51,234 nt of DNA from JBNFVY01 sp049943335 (GCF_049943335.1 NZ_JBNFVY010000016.1:1-51234), one strand, 5' to 3'; shown: positions 18,732 through 28,195, counted from the stretch's first letter. Program-made: numbers and translations. The notes: generated by a model from the sequence alone, not told the origin.

Positions 18732-20036
18732 CTATTCGGCTGCAGCGGCTGACGGATTGTTCGGGTGCATCGTCCAGTCGGCAGGTTCGGCCGGGACAAT
18801 CTGGCCCGTGCGTTCGTCGACATCGCCCGGCGCGACGCGCACCATGTCGATACATCCTTCGATCGGGCAGACATTGACGCACAAGTTACACGCGACGCAT
18901 TCGTCGTCCTTGACGGTGAACACGCGGTCCTCACTCATGGCGATGGCCTGATGTGACGTATCTTCGCAGGCCGCAAAACACCGCCCGCACGAAATACACA
19001 GATCCTGATCGATCTTGGCCTTGGTCACGTAGTTCAGGTTCAGATACTGCCAATCCGTGACGTTCGGCACCGCGCGGCCCACGAAGTCATCAACGGACGC
19101 ATGGCCCTTTTGATCCATCCATTCCGACAGGCCGGAAATCATCTCTTGCACCACCTTGAAGCCATAGGTCATCGCCGCTGTGCAGACCTGTACATTGCCC
19201 GCGCCAAGCGCCAAGTATTCGGCCGCGTCGCGCCACGTGGTCACGCCGCCGATGCCACTGATCGGCAGGCCGTGCGTTTCGCCATTGCGCGCGATTTCGG
19301 CCACCATGTTCAGCGCGATAGGCTTGACCGCCGGGCCACAATAGCCGCCGTGCGTGCCCTTGCCATCAATCGTTGGCAGCGGGGAAAAATTGTCCAGATC
19401 GACGCCCGTGATCGAATTGATCGTGTTGATCAGGCTAACCGCGTCGGCGCCGCCACGCTTGGCCGCTGCGGCCGGATCAAGGATGTTGGTGATGTTCGGG
19501 GTCAGTTTGACGATCACCGGCATGCGCGTGTTCTGCTTGCACCAGCGGGTGACCATTTCGACGTATTCCGGCACCTGCCCCACGGCCGATCCCATGCCGC
19601 GCTCGGCCATGCCGTGCGGGCAGCCGAAGTTCAATTCAATCCCGTCCGCGCCGGTTTCTTCCACATGCGGCAGGATCGCCTTCCACGCTTGTTCTTCGCA
19701 CGGGACCATCAGGCTGACGACCAGGGCGCGGTCGGGATAATCGCGCTTGACCGCCTTGATCTCGCGCAGGTTCACGTCGAGCGGACGGTCGGTGATCAGT
19801 TCGAGGTTGTTCATCCCCAACAGCCGCCGGTCCGCCCCCCAGATCGCGCCATAGCGCGGGCCGTTCACGTTGACCACAGGTGGGCCTGCCTCGCCCAGCG
19901 TTTTCCATACCACGCCGCCCCAGCCCGCGTCATAGGCGCGGCGCACGTTGTATTCTTTATCCGTTGGCGGCGCGCTGGCCAGCCAGAACGGGTTGGGTGA
20001 CTTGATTCCAACAAATTCGCTTTGCAGATTGGCCAT
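18732..20036 (-). CDS. preA: NAD-dependent dihydropyrimidine dehydrogenase, catalytic subunit
   Basis: A 434-residue protein. Residues 1-300 are a dihydroorotate-dehydrogenase-like FMN barrel; NFGCPHG places Cys139 at the position of the catalytic Cys of mammalian dihydropyrimidine dehydrogenase, and Asn204-Thr205 match the substrate-binding pair. Two [4Fe-4S] motifs follow: Cys 347/350/353/357 and 380/383/386/390. It reduces uracil or thymine to the dihydro form. It starts 3 bases after preT and ends convergently with the rutR-side genes. Confidence 0.94.
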   Translation of the reverse strand: MANLQSEFVGIKSPNPFWLASAPPTDKEYNVRRAYDAGWGGVVWKTLGEAGPPVVNVNGPRYGAIWGADRRLLGMNNLELITDRPLDVNLREIKAVKRDYPDRALVVSLMVPCEEQAWKAILPHVEETGADGIELNFGCPHGMAERGMGSAVGQVPEYVEMVTRWCKQNTRMPVIVKLTPNITNILDPAAAAKRGGADAVSLINTINSITGVDLDNFSPLPTIDGKGTHGGYCGPAVKPIALNMVAEIARNGETHGLPISGIGGVTTWRDAAEYLALGAGNVQVCTAAMTYGFKVVQEMISGLSEWMDQKGHASVDDFVGRAVPNVTDWQYLNLNYVTKAKIDQDLCISCGRCFAACEDTSHQAIAMSEDRVFTVKDDECVACNLCVNVCPIEGCIDMVRVAPGDVDERTGQIVPAEPADWTMHPNNPSAAAAE

Positions 20037-20039
20037 GGC

Positions 20040-21347
20040 TCAGCCCTCCATCAGGGTTGCGTGAATGTCTTCGGCGGCATCGCGCCCCTCGGCCACAGCT
20101 GTCACGGTCAGGTCTTCGCCACCCGCCGCGCAGTCGCCCCCGGCCCAGACACCGGGCACGCTTGTGCGTCCCGCGCCCGATACCTTGATTTTTTTGCCGT
20201 CCTGCTCAAGCCCTGCGGGCACGTCCTCCAGCGTCTGGCCAATCGCGCGCAGCACCGTGTCGGCGGGGATGCGGAATGCCTCGCCGGTCTGGGTGTTCGT
20301 GAACTCGACCTCGCGGCAGGCCCCGTCTCCGTGCACCGCCACGGGGGTCGCATCAAACAGAAGGTGCACGCCTTTGGAAGCCGCCAGATCCTGTTCGTAC
20401 CGGCTGGCCGACATGGCGTCACGCCCGCGCCGGTAGGCCATGGTCACGTTTTGCGCCCCCAGAAGCTTGGACTGTACTGCGGCGTCGACAGCCGTCATCC
20501 CGCCCCCGATCACCACCACGTTGCGCCCGACCGGAAGCGACGTCAAATCGTCCGTCTGGCGCAGGTCCGAAATAAAATCGACCGCGTCGCCCGCCAGATC
20601 AGAGCCATCGATCGGCAGGGCGTTCACCCCGGCCAGCCCCATGCCCAAGAACACCGCATCATGCTCCGCGCGCAGGTCGTCAAGCGACACATCGCGGCCC
20701 AACTTAACGCCTGTCTTCAGTTCGATCCCACCGATTTGCATCAGCCAGTCAGCCTCGCGCGCGGCGAAATCTTCGGTCGATTTATAGGCGGCTATGCCAT
20801 ATTCATTCAGCCCACCCGGCTTGGGGCGCGCGTCCAGCAGAACCACGTCGTGCCCCTTCATCGCCAGGCGGTGCGCGCAGGCCAGGCCCGCAGGCCCCGC
20901 CCCAACGACTGCGATGCGCTTGCCCGTTACCGGCGCGCGCTGGAACGGATGGGCATTTTTGGCCATCAACTTGTCGGTGGCATAGCGCTGCAACCGCCCG
21001 ATTTCGACCGGCTTGCCTTCGGCCACCTCGCGCACGCAAACCTCTTCGCACAGGGTTTCGGTTGGGCAGACGCGGGCGCACATGCCGCCCAGTATGTTCT
21101 GCTCAAGAATGGTCTTGGCCGCGGCTTCGGGCATGCCGGTCGAAATTTCGCGGATGAACAGCGGGATATCGATGCTGGTTGGGCAGGCGGTCATGCAGGG
21201 CGCATCGTGGCAAAAGTAACAGCGGTCTGCGGCCACGGACGCCTCGTGCGCGTCTAGCGGCGCGTGCAGGTCCGAGAAATTCTCGCTCAGGGTTTCGGCC
21301 GGCAAGCGTCCCGCTGCAATTCCCGGCGTGAAAGGGCTGTTCACCAT
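20040..21347 (-). CDS. preT: NAD-dependent dihydropyrimidine dehydrogenase, NAD(P)H-accepting subunit
   Basis: A 435-residue flavoprotein. The N-terminal iron-sulfur domain has Cys 43/46/51/55 and 90/94/100/104. A FAD-binding GAGPAG lies at 149-154 and a second dinucleotide motif, VIGGGMTAVDAA, further on. It resembles the GltD-like half of mammalian dihydropyrimidine dehydrogenase and passes electrons to PreA. It is first in the preT-preA unit, separate from the RutR-box operon. Confidence 0.93.
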   Translation of the reverse strand: MVNSPFTPGIAAGRLPAETLSENFSDLHAPLDAHEASVAADRCYFCHDAPCMTACPTSIDIPLFIREISTGMPEAAAKTILEQNILGGMCARVCPTETLCEEVCVREVAEGKPVEIGRLQRYATDKLMAKNAHPFQRAPVTGKRIAVVGAGPAGLACAHRLAMKGHDVVLLDARPKPGGLNEYGIAAYKSTEDFAAREADWLMQIGGIELKTGVKLGRDVSLDDLRAEHDAVFLGMGLAGVNALPIDGSDLAGDAVDFISDLRQTDDLTSLPVGRNVVVIGGGMTAVDAAVQSKLLGAQNVTMAYRRGRDAMSASRYEQDLAASKGVHLLFDATPVAVHGDGACREVEFTNTQTGEAFRIPADTVLRAIGQTLEDVPAGLEQDGKKIKVSGAGRTSVPGVWAGGDCAAGGEDLTVTAVAEGRDAAEDIHATLMEG

Positions 21348-21390
21348 CGCATGGCTCCTGTGTATTTAGCTGATGTTATCGTGGCACCAT

Positions 21391-21419
21391 TAAATTTTTT
21401 ATCAACCGGTAAATTTTTT
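21391..21419. repeat. Direct repeat in the preT/accB divergent region
   Basis: TAAATTTTTT occurs at 21391-21400 and again at 21410-21419. The 218 bases between preT and accB are otherwise gene-free and AT-rich. I see no RutR-like palindrome here, so control of preTA may differ or rely on a weaker site. Confidence 0.5.
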
Positions 21420-21565
21420 CGCGACTCACTTTTTGTACGTTTTTCGCAGAACGACCAAAATTGCGGCAGCCGTAAACCCTTTTCCTACCTTTCCCCCTGC
21501 CCTATAAGCGGTCACAGTATTTCAGGCCCGCACCAGACGGGCCGACACTGGTGGTTGAGGACCGT

Positions 21566-22051
21566 ATGGCAAAACAAAACAACGAAGCAGACGTCGCCTT
21601 TATCCAGGCCTTGGCAGAACTGCTTGAAACAAACGATTTAACCGAGCTTGAGGTTAAACGCGAATATGGTGAATCGGACAAGCTGAACGTTCGCGTCAGC
21701 CGCGTGAATCCGGTGATGGCTGCCCCGGCCCAGGTCATGGCGCCGACGGCCCCCGCGCCCGCCCCGGCCGCGCTTGCGCCGCCGGCCGCCGATGCGCCCA
21801 CCGATCCGATCAACGATCCCAACGCGGTGACATCGCCTATGGTGGGCACGGCTTACTTGTCGCCCGAACCCGGGGCCGCCGCCTTTGTAAGCGAAGGTGA
21901 CAAGGTGAGCGAAGGCCAGACTCTGATGATCGTCGAGGCGATGAAGACGATGAACCAGATCCCCAGCCCGCGCGCCGGCACCGTGAAACGGATCGTGGTT
22001 GAGGACGCCTCGCCCGTTGAATACGGCGCCCCCCTGATGGTTATCGAGTAA
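21566..22051 (+). CDS. accB: Acetyl-CoA carboxylase biotin carboxyl carrier protein
   Basis: A 161-residue BCCP. A Pro/Ala-rich flexible linker spans about residues 48-85 and the biotinyl domain 86-161. The biotinylation site is Lys127 in MIVEAMKTMN, with the usual MKM changed to MKT. The ATG at 21566 was chosen over an upstream GTG because it matches the family N-terminus. It feeds fatty acid synthesis with accC, 4 bases downstream. Confidence 0.95.
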   Translation: MAKQNNEADVAFIQALAELLETNDLTELEVKREYGESDKLNVRVSRVNPVMAAPAQVMAPTAPAPAPAALAPPAADAPTDPINDPNAVTSPMVGTAYLSPEPGAAAFVSEGDKVSEGQTLMIVEAMKTMNQIPSPRAGTVKRIVVEDASPVEYGAPLMVIE

Positions 22052-22055
22052 TCGC

Positions 22056-23405
22056 ATGTTCGACAAAATTCTGATCGCCAACCGTGGGGAGATCGCGCTG
22101 CGCGTGATCCGCGCCTGTCGCGAAATGGGGATCCAGTCGGTCGCCGTGCATTCCACCGCCGATGCCGAAGCGATGCATGTGCGCATGGCGGACGAAGCGG
22201 TGTGCATCGGCCCGCCGTCTTCGACCGACAGCTACCTGAACCACGCCGCGGTTCTTTCCGCCTGCGAAGTTACCGGCGCACAGGCCATCCATCCCGGTTA
22301 CGGATTTCTGTCCGAAAACGCCGCCTTCGTGCAGGCAGTCGAAGATCACGGATTGACCTTTATCGGCCCCTCGGCTGAGCACATTCGCCAGATGGGCGAC
22401 AAGATCACCGCCAAGGAGACCGCCGAAAAGCTGGGGATCCCTGTGGTTCCCGGCTCAGAAGGTGGGGTGCCCGATCTGGCGACCGCGAAAAAGGTCGCGG
22501 CCGACATGGGCTATCCCGTGATCATCAAGGCGACAGCGGGCGGCGGCGGACGCGGCATGAAGGTCGCCGCCACCGAAAAAGACATCGACACAGCGTTTTC
22601 CACCGCCAGATCCGAAGCCAAGGCAGCCTTCGGCAATGACGAAGTCTATATGGAAAAATACCTGCAAAAACCCCGGCATATCGAGGTGCAGGTATTCGGT
22701 GACGGCAAGGGCGGCGGCGTCCACCTGGGCGAGCGCGACTGTTCGTTGCAGCGCCGCCACCAAAAAGTGTTCGAAGAGGCGCCCGGCCCCAGCATCAGCG
22801 CCAAGGAACGCGCCCGCATCGGCGGCATCTGCGCCAACGCCATCGCAAAGATGGGCTATTCGGGCGCAGGCACCATCGAATTTCTGTATGAAGACGGCGA
22901 ATTCTATTTCATCGAAATGAACACCCGCCTGCAAGTCGAGCACCCGGTAACCGAAGCCATCTTTGGCCAGGATCTTGTGCGCGAACAGATTCGTGTAGCC
23001 GCCGGTCAGCCGTTATCGTTCACCCAAGACGATCTGTCTGTGACAGGCCACGCGATCGAGGTTCGGATCAACGCCGAAAAGCTGCCCAATTTCGCGCCCT
23101 CGCCCGGCAAAATCACCCAGTTCCACGCGCCCGGCGGATTGGGTGTGCGGATGGATTCAGCGCTCTATGATGGGTATACGATCCCGCCCTATTACGACAG
23201 TTTGATCGGCAAGCTGATCGTGCATGGGCGTGACCGGCCCGAAGCCTTGGCCCGCCTGTGGCGCGCCCTTGGCGAGATCATCGTAGACGGCGTCGACACG
23301 ACTTTGCCGCTTTTTTCGGCCCTCTTGGCCGAGCCAGACATCCAGAGCGGGGACTATAATATCCACTGGCTGGAAAAATGGCTGGCGCAGAATCTGGAAG
23401 ACTAG
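22056..23405 (+). CDS. accC: Acetyl-CoA carboxylase biotin carboxylase subunit
   Basis: A 449-residue ATP-grasp enzyme with N-terminal KILIANRGEIALRVIRA, the glycine-rich ATP loop GGGGRGMK at about 162-169, and EMNTRLQVEHPVTE in the catalytic region. The length is normal. It carboxylates the biotin on AccB. It forms a two-gene operon with accB. Confidence 0.97.
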   Translation: MFDKILIANRGEIALRVIRACREMGIQSVAVHSTADAEAMHVRMADEAVCIGPPSSTDSYLNHAAVLSACEVTGAQAIHPGYGFLSENAAFVQAVEDHGLTFIGPSAEHIRQMGDKITAKETAEKLGIPVVPGSEGGVPDLATAKKVAADMGYPVIIKATAGGGGRGMKVAATEKDIDTAFSTARSEAKAAFGNDEVYMEKYLQKPRHIEVQVFGDGKGGGVHLGERDCSLQRRHQKVFEEAPGPSISAKERARIGGICANAIAKMGYSGAGTIEFLYEDGEFYFIEMNTRLQVEHPVTEAIFGQDLVREQIRVAAGQPLSFTQDDLSVTGHAIEVRINAEKLPNFAPSPGKITQFHAPGGLGVRMDSALYDGYTIPPYYDSLIGKLIVHGRDRPEALARLWRALGEIIVDGVDTTLPLFSALLAEPDIQSGDYNIHWLEKWLAQNLED

Positions 23406-23450
23406 GCACGGCCACTGGAATTCCGGGCCGCTGCGCAACAGGTTGAGACC

Positions 23451-24095
23451 ATGAAAGACAGCGCCCCGATCACGCCCGAACTGTTGTTGCACGCCTATAC
23501 TGCGGGCGTGTTTCCCATGAGCGAAAGCCGCGATGACCCCGAGGTCTTCTGGGTCTCGCCGACCCGGCGTGGAATCTTCCCGCTGCCCGGCTTTCACGTA
23601 TCGCGCTCGCTGCGGCGGCGCATTCTGGCCGCCCCGTTCCAGATCACCATCAATCGCGATTTTTCGGGCGTGATCGACGGTTGCGCGGAACGTGACACCA
23701 CATGGATCAATGCGACGATTCGGGGGCTGTACCTACAATTGCACGCGATGGGTTTTTCCCATTCGCTTGAAGTTTGGGATGGCGCGCGCCTGGTCGGCGG
23801 GGTCTATGGTGTCGCAATCGGCGGGGCGTTTTTCGGGGAAAGCATGTTTTCCCGTGAAACCGACGCGTCGAAAATCGCCCTCGCCTACCTGACAGATCGC
23901 TTGGAACGGACAGGGTTTTCGCTCTTTGACACGCAATACCTGACGCCGCACCTTGCATCTCTGGGCGCGATCGAAATTTCCAACGAAGACTACAAGGCCC
24001 GACTTGAAGCTGCGTTGAGCGATCATGCGGATTTCACGGCGATCCTGGACCAGCCGCCTCAGGCGGTGGCGCAGCGCAACACCCAGACATCGTAG
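23451..24095 (+). CDS. aat: Leucyl/phenylalanyl-tRNA--protein transferase
   Basis: A 214-residue transferase that adds Leu or Phe to N-termini starting with Arg or Lys, marking proteins for ClpAP. The family opening LLHAYTAGVFPMSE and the later GVYGVAIGGAFFGESMFS are clear. It lies 45 bases after accC and overlaps the convergent DUF2155 gene by 37 bases. Confidence 0.95.
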   Translation: MKDSAPITPELLLHAYTAGVFPMSESRDDPEVFWVSPTRRGIFPLPGFHVSRSLRRRILAAPFQITINRDFSGVIDGCAERDTTWINATIRGLYLQLHAMGFSHSLEVWDGARLVGGVYGVAIGGAFFGESMFSRETDASKIALAYLTDRLERTGFSLFDTQYLTPHLASLGAIEISNEDYKARLEAALSDHADFTAILDQPPQAVAQRNTQTS

Positions 24096-24496
24096 CGGGG
24101 ATGGTCCAAAGCGTTTAGCGCCGGACTGGACGCAACCATCCACCCCTGAAAAGCGGGTTCATCCGCCTCAACCTCTTGCACGACCAGGTAGGCGTAGGCG
24201 TCGGATGCCGGGTTGTCGACCGGGTAGCGGCAATCGCCCAACGCCACGTCGATATGGCCAAATCGCACGGTCCGGCCCTGAATCAGCTCCAGGTCCTCGA
24301 CCTGACCGGTGAGCCTATCCAGCGCCCGCACCACGGCCTTTGGCGCGTGGCTGATCCGCTCGACCGTTTCTGTCGTGATGTCCTGCAGTTCCCGCTGGGT
24401 ACCTTGGGGCAGTTCCCGCAGGTCTTCCAGATCCAGCGTTTGGGCCGCTGCCGCGCCACCCGCCATGATCGCGACGCAAGCGATCAGTGCTTTCAT
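24059..24496 (-). CDS. DUF2155 domain protein, secreted
   Basis: A 145-residue protein with a signal peptide of about 19 residues (ending AAA). The C-terminal half (VALGDCRYPVDNPASDAYAY through FQGWMVASSPALNALDHPRY) is the DUF2155 domain, with two Cys residues (in GDCRYP and VLRCATA) that could form a disulfide. The function is not known. The reading frame overlaps the mlaD stop (ATGA) and the end of aat on the other strand. Confidence 0.85.
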   Translation of the reverse strand: MKALIACVAIMAGGAAAAQTLDLEDLRELPQGTQRELQDITTETVERISHAPKAVVRALDRLTGQVEDLELIQGRTVRFGHIDVALGDCRYPVDNPASDAYAYLVVQEVEADEPAFQGWMVASSPALNALDHPRYDVWVLRCATA

Positions 24497-24942
24497 TCGC
24501 CGCCCCCGGTCACGAACTTCAACAACAGGTTGACCAGCGATACAGCGCTTTGCGTGTCCAGAACTTCGCTGCCCGCTTCGATATCGAACGGGGATCCGCC
24601 GGGAATGAGTTCAACGAAATTTCCGCCCAAAAGCCCCTCGGATGAGATCATCACCGCCGTGTCTTCGGGCAATTTCACATCCTCGCGCACGGTGAACTTG
24701 GCTGTGGCGCGGAAGGTCACCGGATCCAGATCCAGCCCCGTGACGGTGCCAATCTTGACCCCGGCCAAGCGCACATCGGTTCCAACCGACACGCCCTCGG
24801 CCGAGCGGAACGACGCGGTCAGGGGGTAATTGTTCGCGTTCTGACTGCCCAGCCCGACAATTTGCCCTGCATAGATGAAAAAGCCGGCGGCAATCGCCAA
24901 AACAGCGCCGCCCGTGACAACTTCTGTGGTGGAATGCGACAT
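24493..24942 (-). CDS. mlaD: Outer membrane lipid asymmetry protein MlaD
   Basis: A 149-residue protein with one N-terminal transmembrane helix (residues 9-28) followed by a single MCE domain (SAEGVSVGTDVRLAGVKIG). It would sit in the inner membrane and bind phospholipid for the Mla transport system. The other mla genes are not nearby, as is common in Rhodobacteraceae. The ATG at 24942 gives a standard N-terminus; it is coupled to the DUF2155 gene. Confidence 0.9.
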   Translation of the reverse strand: MSHSTTEVVTGGAVLAIAAGFFIYAGQIVGLGSQNANNYPLTASFRSAEGVSVGTDVRLAGVKIGTVTGLDLDPVTFRATAKFTVREDVKLPEDTAVMISSEGLLGGNFVELIPGGSPFDIEAGSEVLDTQSAVSLVNLLLKFVTGGGE

Positions 24943-24959
24943 GGCGGGTTTCGGGGTTC

Positions 24960-25343
24960 CTACTCGGGTTGCCAAGCTTCGTAATCGCGCCGCTCGACCG
25001 GCTCGGCCTTACGGATTGAACCGGCTGGCGCATAGGCTTTCGGGCTGCCGGTCAGGTTGGCGTGGTGCGGCTTTTCCCACGGCTTGTGGGGCAGCGGACG
25101 CTTGGTGGGCGGTTCGTCAAATGTGTGGTGAAGCCAGCCATGCCAGTCCGGGCTGACCTTGGAGGCCTCGGCCTCGCCGTTGAAGATCACCCACCGGCGA
25201 ACGCCGCCCTCGGTCTGATAAAAGATGTTGCCCATCTCGTCTTCGCCGACCTTCTGACCCTTGCGCCAGGTCCAAAGCTGTGTGTTCAGCGTCTGACCGT
25301 TCCACCAAGTGAATACGCGCAGGATATTCTTGACAAGTCCCAT
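24960..25343 (-). CDS. NADH:ubiquinone oxidoreductase NDUFA12-family subunit
   Basis: A 127-residue accessory complex I subunit, the homologue of mitochondrial NDUFA12/B17.2, found mainly in alphaproteobacteria. Typical residues include WWNGQTLNTQLWTWRKG, VGEDEMGNIFYQ and PDWHGWLHHT. The start follows CGGAGG. It lies 17 bases upstream of mlaD on the same strand. Confidence 0.93.
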   Translation of the reverse strand: MGLVKNILRVFTWWNGQTLNTQLWTWRKGQKVGEDEMGNIFYQTEGGVRRWVIFNGEAEASKVSPDWHGWLHHTFDEPPTKRPLPHKPWEKPHHANLTGSPKAYAPAGSIRKAEPVERRDYEAWQPE

Positions 25344-25435
25344 CTCGGCCTCCGAAAAACTCAGTTTTGGGTATGGCGCAAAGCCGCGCCGAGGTCCAGT
25401 GCCTTGGCGCGTATGGCCCATCACAACATCGCACG

Positions 25436-25459
25436 AAAAAGGCGGGCCAATGGCCCGCC
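25436..25459 (-). terminator. Rho-independent terminator of clpX
   Basis: Read leftward: GGCGGGCC paired with GGCCCGCC (25459-25452 and 25448-25441), a 3-base loop, then five T residues at 25440-25436. It lies 28 bases past the clpX stop. Confidence 0.9.
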
Positions 25460-25487
25460 CCGGTATCGTATCAAATCTGCGCGCCAG

Positions 25488-26756
25488 TCAGCTTGCGCTG
25501 GCCTCTTCGGCCTTTTTTTCGGCGTAGATCATCAGCGGCTTGGCGTCCGAGGTCACCGCCTCTTCGTTCACCACCACTTCTTCAACCTCGGACATGCCGG
25601 GAAGATCAAACATGGTGTCGAGCAGAATGTCTTCCAGAATCGAGCGCAGGCCGCGTGCGCCTGTCTTGCGTTCGATGGCGCGTTTGGAAATCGCGCTCAG
25701 CGCATCCTCGGTAAAGGTCAGTTTGCAGTCTTCCAGTTCGAACAGGCGCTGATACTGCTTGACCAACGCATTCTTCGGTTCCGTCAGAATAGTGACAAGC
25801 GCGTCTTCATCCAGATCGGTCAGTGTGGCAATGACCGGCAGACGGCCGACGAATTCCGGGATAAGGCCGAACTTCAGCAGGTCTTCCGGCTCAAGTTCGC
25901 CGAACATCTCGCCAACGCCGCGCGAATCTTCATCCTTGACGTCGGCGCCAAAGCCGATGGCGCTGCCTTTGCCGCGCTGCGCGATGATCTTTTCAAGACC
26001 GGCAAAAGCGCCGCCGCAGATGAACAGGATATTGGTGGTATCCACCTGAAGGAATTCCTGCTGCGGATGCTTGCGCCCGCCCTGCGGGGGCACACTGGCC
26101 ACGGTGCCTTCCATGATCTTCAGCAGCGCCTGCTGTACGCCCTCTCCGGACACGTCGCGGGTGATCGACGGATTGTCAGATTTGCGGGTGATCTTGTCGA
26201 CCTCGTCGATATAGACGATGCCGCGTTGCGCGCGTTCGACATTGTATTCAGACGCTTGAAGCAGCTTCAAGATGATGTTTTCCACGTCTTCGCCCACGTA
26301 ACCTGCTTCGGTCAACGTGGTCGCATCGGCCATCGTGAACGGCACGTCCAGAATGCGCGCCAGCGTCTGGGCCAACAGCGTCTTGCCGCAGCCTGTGGGG
26401 CCGATCAGCAGGATGTTGGATTTCGCCAATTCGATGTCGTTGCCCGACTTGGCCGCATGGTTCAGGCGCTTGTAGTGGTTGTGCACCGCCACCGACAGCA
26501 CCCGTTTGGCCACCGCCTGACCGATCACGTAATCGTCAAGCACCTGGCAAATTTCCAACGGGGTCGGCACGCCTTCCGAGCTTTTCAGCCCGGCCGACTT
26601 GGTTTCTTCGCGGATGATATCCATGCACAGCTCGACGCATTCGTCGCAGATGAACACCGTGGGACCGGCGATCAGTTTGCGCACCTCATGCTGGCTCTTG
26701 CCGCAAAAAGAGCAGTAGAGGGTGTTCTTGCTGTCGCCACTGGTCGAATTCGCCAT
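25488..26756 (-). CDS. clpX: ATP-dependent Clp protease ATPase subunit ClpX
   Basis: A 422-residue AAA+ unfoldase. Zinc-binding Cys 15/18/37/40 form the N-terminal domain. Walker A GPTGCGKT is at 119-126, the pore loop GYVG at 152-155 and Walker B VYIDEVDK at 181-188. It delivers substrates to ClpP, whose gene lies 135 bases upstream in the same direction. Confidence 0.98.
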   Translation of the reverse strand: MANSTSGDSKNTLYCSFCGKSQHEVRKLIAGPTVFICDECVELCMDIIREETKSAGLKSSEGVPTPLEICQVLDDYVIGQAVAKRVLSVAVHNHYKRLNHAAKSGNDIELAKSNILLIGPTGCGKTLLAQTLARILDVPFTMADATTLTEAGYVGEDVENIILKLLQASEYNVERAQRGIVYIDEVDKITRKSDNPSITRDVSGEGVQQALLKIMEGTVASVPPQGGRKHPQQEFLQVDTTNILFICGGAFAGLEKIIAQRGKGSAIGFGADVKDEDSRGVGEMFGELEPEDLLKFGLIPEFVGRLPVIATLTDLDEDALVTILTEPKNALVKQYQRLFELEDCKLTFTEDALSAISKRAIERKTGARGLRSILEDILLDTMFDLPGMSEVEEVVVNEEAVTSDAKPLMIYAEKKAEEASAS

Positions 26757-26891
26757 GTCTTTCCCCTGAGCCGCGCGTGGGCCCGCTTCGCGTCATTCCG
26801 TGCCAATACAGTGTCGAAGACTAAGCCAGCCTTCTGCGGTGTACAATGGCAAATTCAGGCCCTGCGGCGACCTTCCGCCGCAGGAATTTCG

Positions 26892-27521
26892 TTAACTTTC
26901 GGCGTCTGGAGCAACGCGGTTTTCAAGGATGTCGTCGATCAGGCCCCAATCCTTCGCATCCTCTGCAGACATGAAATTGTCGCGCTCAAGCGCATCGACA
27001 ACCGCTTTCAGCTTCTGGCCAGTATGCTTGACGTAGATGTTGTTCAGACGGTCCTTGAGTTTCTGCGTCTCTTGCGCGTGGATCATGATATCCGTCGCCT
27101 GCCCCTGATAGCCGCCCGAAGGCTGGTGGACCATGATGCGGCTATTGGGCAGCGAAAAGCGCATACCTTTTTCACCGGCGGTCAGCAGCAGCGACCCCAT
27201 CGAGGCCGCCTGCCCGATCACAAGGGTGCTGACCTTGGGACGAATATATTGCATCGTGTCGTAGATCGCCAAACCCGACGTCACCACGCCGCCAGGGCTG
27301 TTGATGTACATCGCGATTTCTTTGGACGGGTTTTCCGCTTCGAGAAACAGCAACTGCGCACAGATCAACGACGACATGCCATCATGGACCGGACCATTCA
27401 GGAAGATGATCCGTTCCTTCAGCAAGCGCGAGAAGATGTCATATGCGCGTTCGCCGCGGCTGGTCTGCTCGACCACCATCGGCACCAGCGTGTTCATGTA
27501 GAGATCGTGAGGGTCTTTCAT
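26892..27521 (-). CDS. clpP: ATP-dependent Clp protease proteolytic subunit ClpP
   Basis: A 209-residue serine protease with the catalytic triad Ser107 (GQAASMG), His132 (RIMVHQPSGG) and Asp181 (ERDNFM). The length is normal. Two methionines (1 and 9) could serve as starts; the first is used by default. It forms the degradation chamber with ClpX. Confidence 0.98.
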   Translation of the reverse strand: MKDPHDLYMNTLVPMVVEQTSRGERAYDIFSRLLKERIIFLNGPVHDGMSSLICAQLLFLEAENPSKEIAMYINSPGGVVTSGLAIYDTMQYIRPKVSTLVIGQAASMGSLLLTAGEKGMRFSLPNSRIMVHQPSGGYQGQATDIMIHAQETQKLKDRLNNIYVKHTGQKLKAVVDALERDNFMSAEDAKDWGLIDDILENRVAPDAES

Positions 27522-28195
27522 TGTCCGCCTGCCTGTGCTGTCTCGGAGATCTTTATCGCTTAAGTCTTACCCGAGTCTTAGTCATGGAAAAAATCAGCCG
27601 CAAGGGCACGCGGCATCATTTCCGCAACGCGCGGTTGCCAAAATATCAATTAACCTTTGTGCCCTGCGCCCACAGCACCGCAAATCCCGGCCGTTTGCCA
27701 TGCCAAACGCCCGGCACGACAGGCGGTCCACAGGCCGAATTATGGCCCCACTTACAGACCCATTGACTGCAAAGGGAAATACGCCGTTGCGACATGCACG
27801 GCCATGACTTTCGCCCGTGTCGTTGATCGCACGAAGGTCGGTGAATCCCCTATCTGCAGACGGGCCGGTTCAAACCCTCACTGGCCAAACCCAAGGTGTG
27901 CCAGTGTCGGCATTGTGATTGCACAGGCAAAAGATCATCGATGTGGCGACCAGCGCGCCGGGGGTGAAGACTCCGCGCGCTGATCGGGATGGAAATCGGA
28001 CCCCCCGATCAAAAGGGGGAACCGCAAACAAGGCCGCTTTGTTTGCCAACAGGTTCTCGACCACCCCCGAAGATGGATCGCTTCAACCCGATCCTTGGGC
28101 TCAAACAGCGGGATCGAATCCTGGATTCCGGGCGTGGTACCAGCGGGTGTTTCGGCCACGACGGTGTGGCCGAAATCCGTTTCGGTGCCGCACCC
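27522..28195. other. 674-base region without a recognisable gene
   Basis: It lies between the clpP start and the end of the ROK gene. It holds the clpP promoter side (AT-rich to about 27660), then GC-mixed sequence with three hairpins: CACTGGC 27879-27885 with 27900-27906; GCAAACAA 28024-28031 with 28039-28046; and a perfect 10-bp stem TTTCGGCCAC 28150-28159 with 28166-28175, the last possibly ending the ROK transcript. Short reading frames here show no family features. Confidence 0.6.

Noticed and set aside
21348..21565. RutR box upstream of preT
   Set aside because: ATCAACCGGTAAAT has only partial half-site similarity and lacks palindromic symmetry.
25062..27563. 833-codon rightward frame opposite NDUFA12, clpX and clpP
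   Set aside because: It runs across three well-recognised genes and their terminator; no domain signal.
27860..27910. tRNA-like stretch with GGTTCAAACC
   Set aside because: No matching D-arm, anticodon arm or acceptor stem could be drawn; only a simple hairpin.
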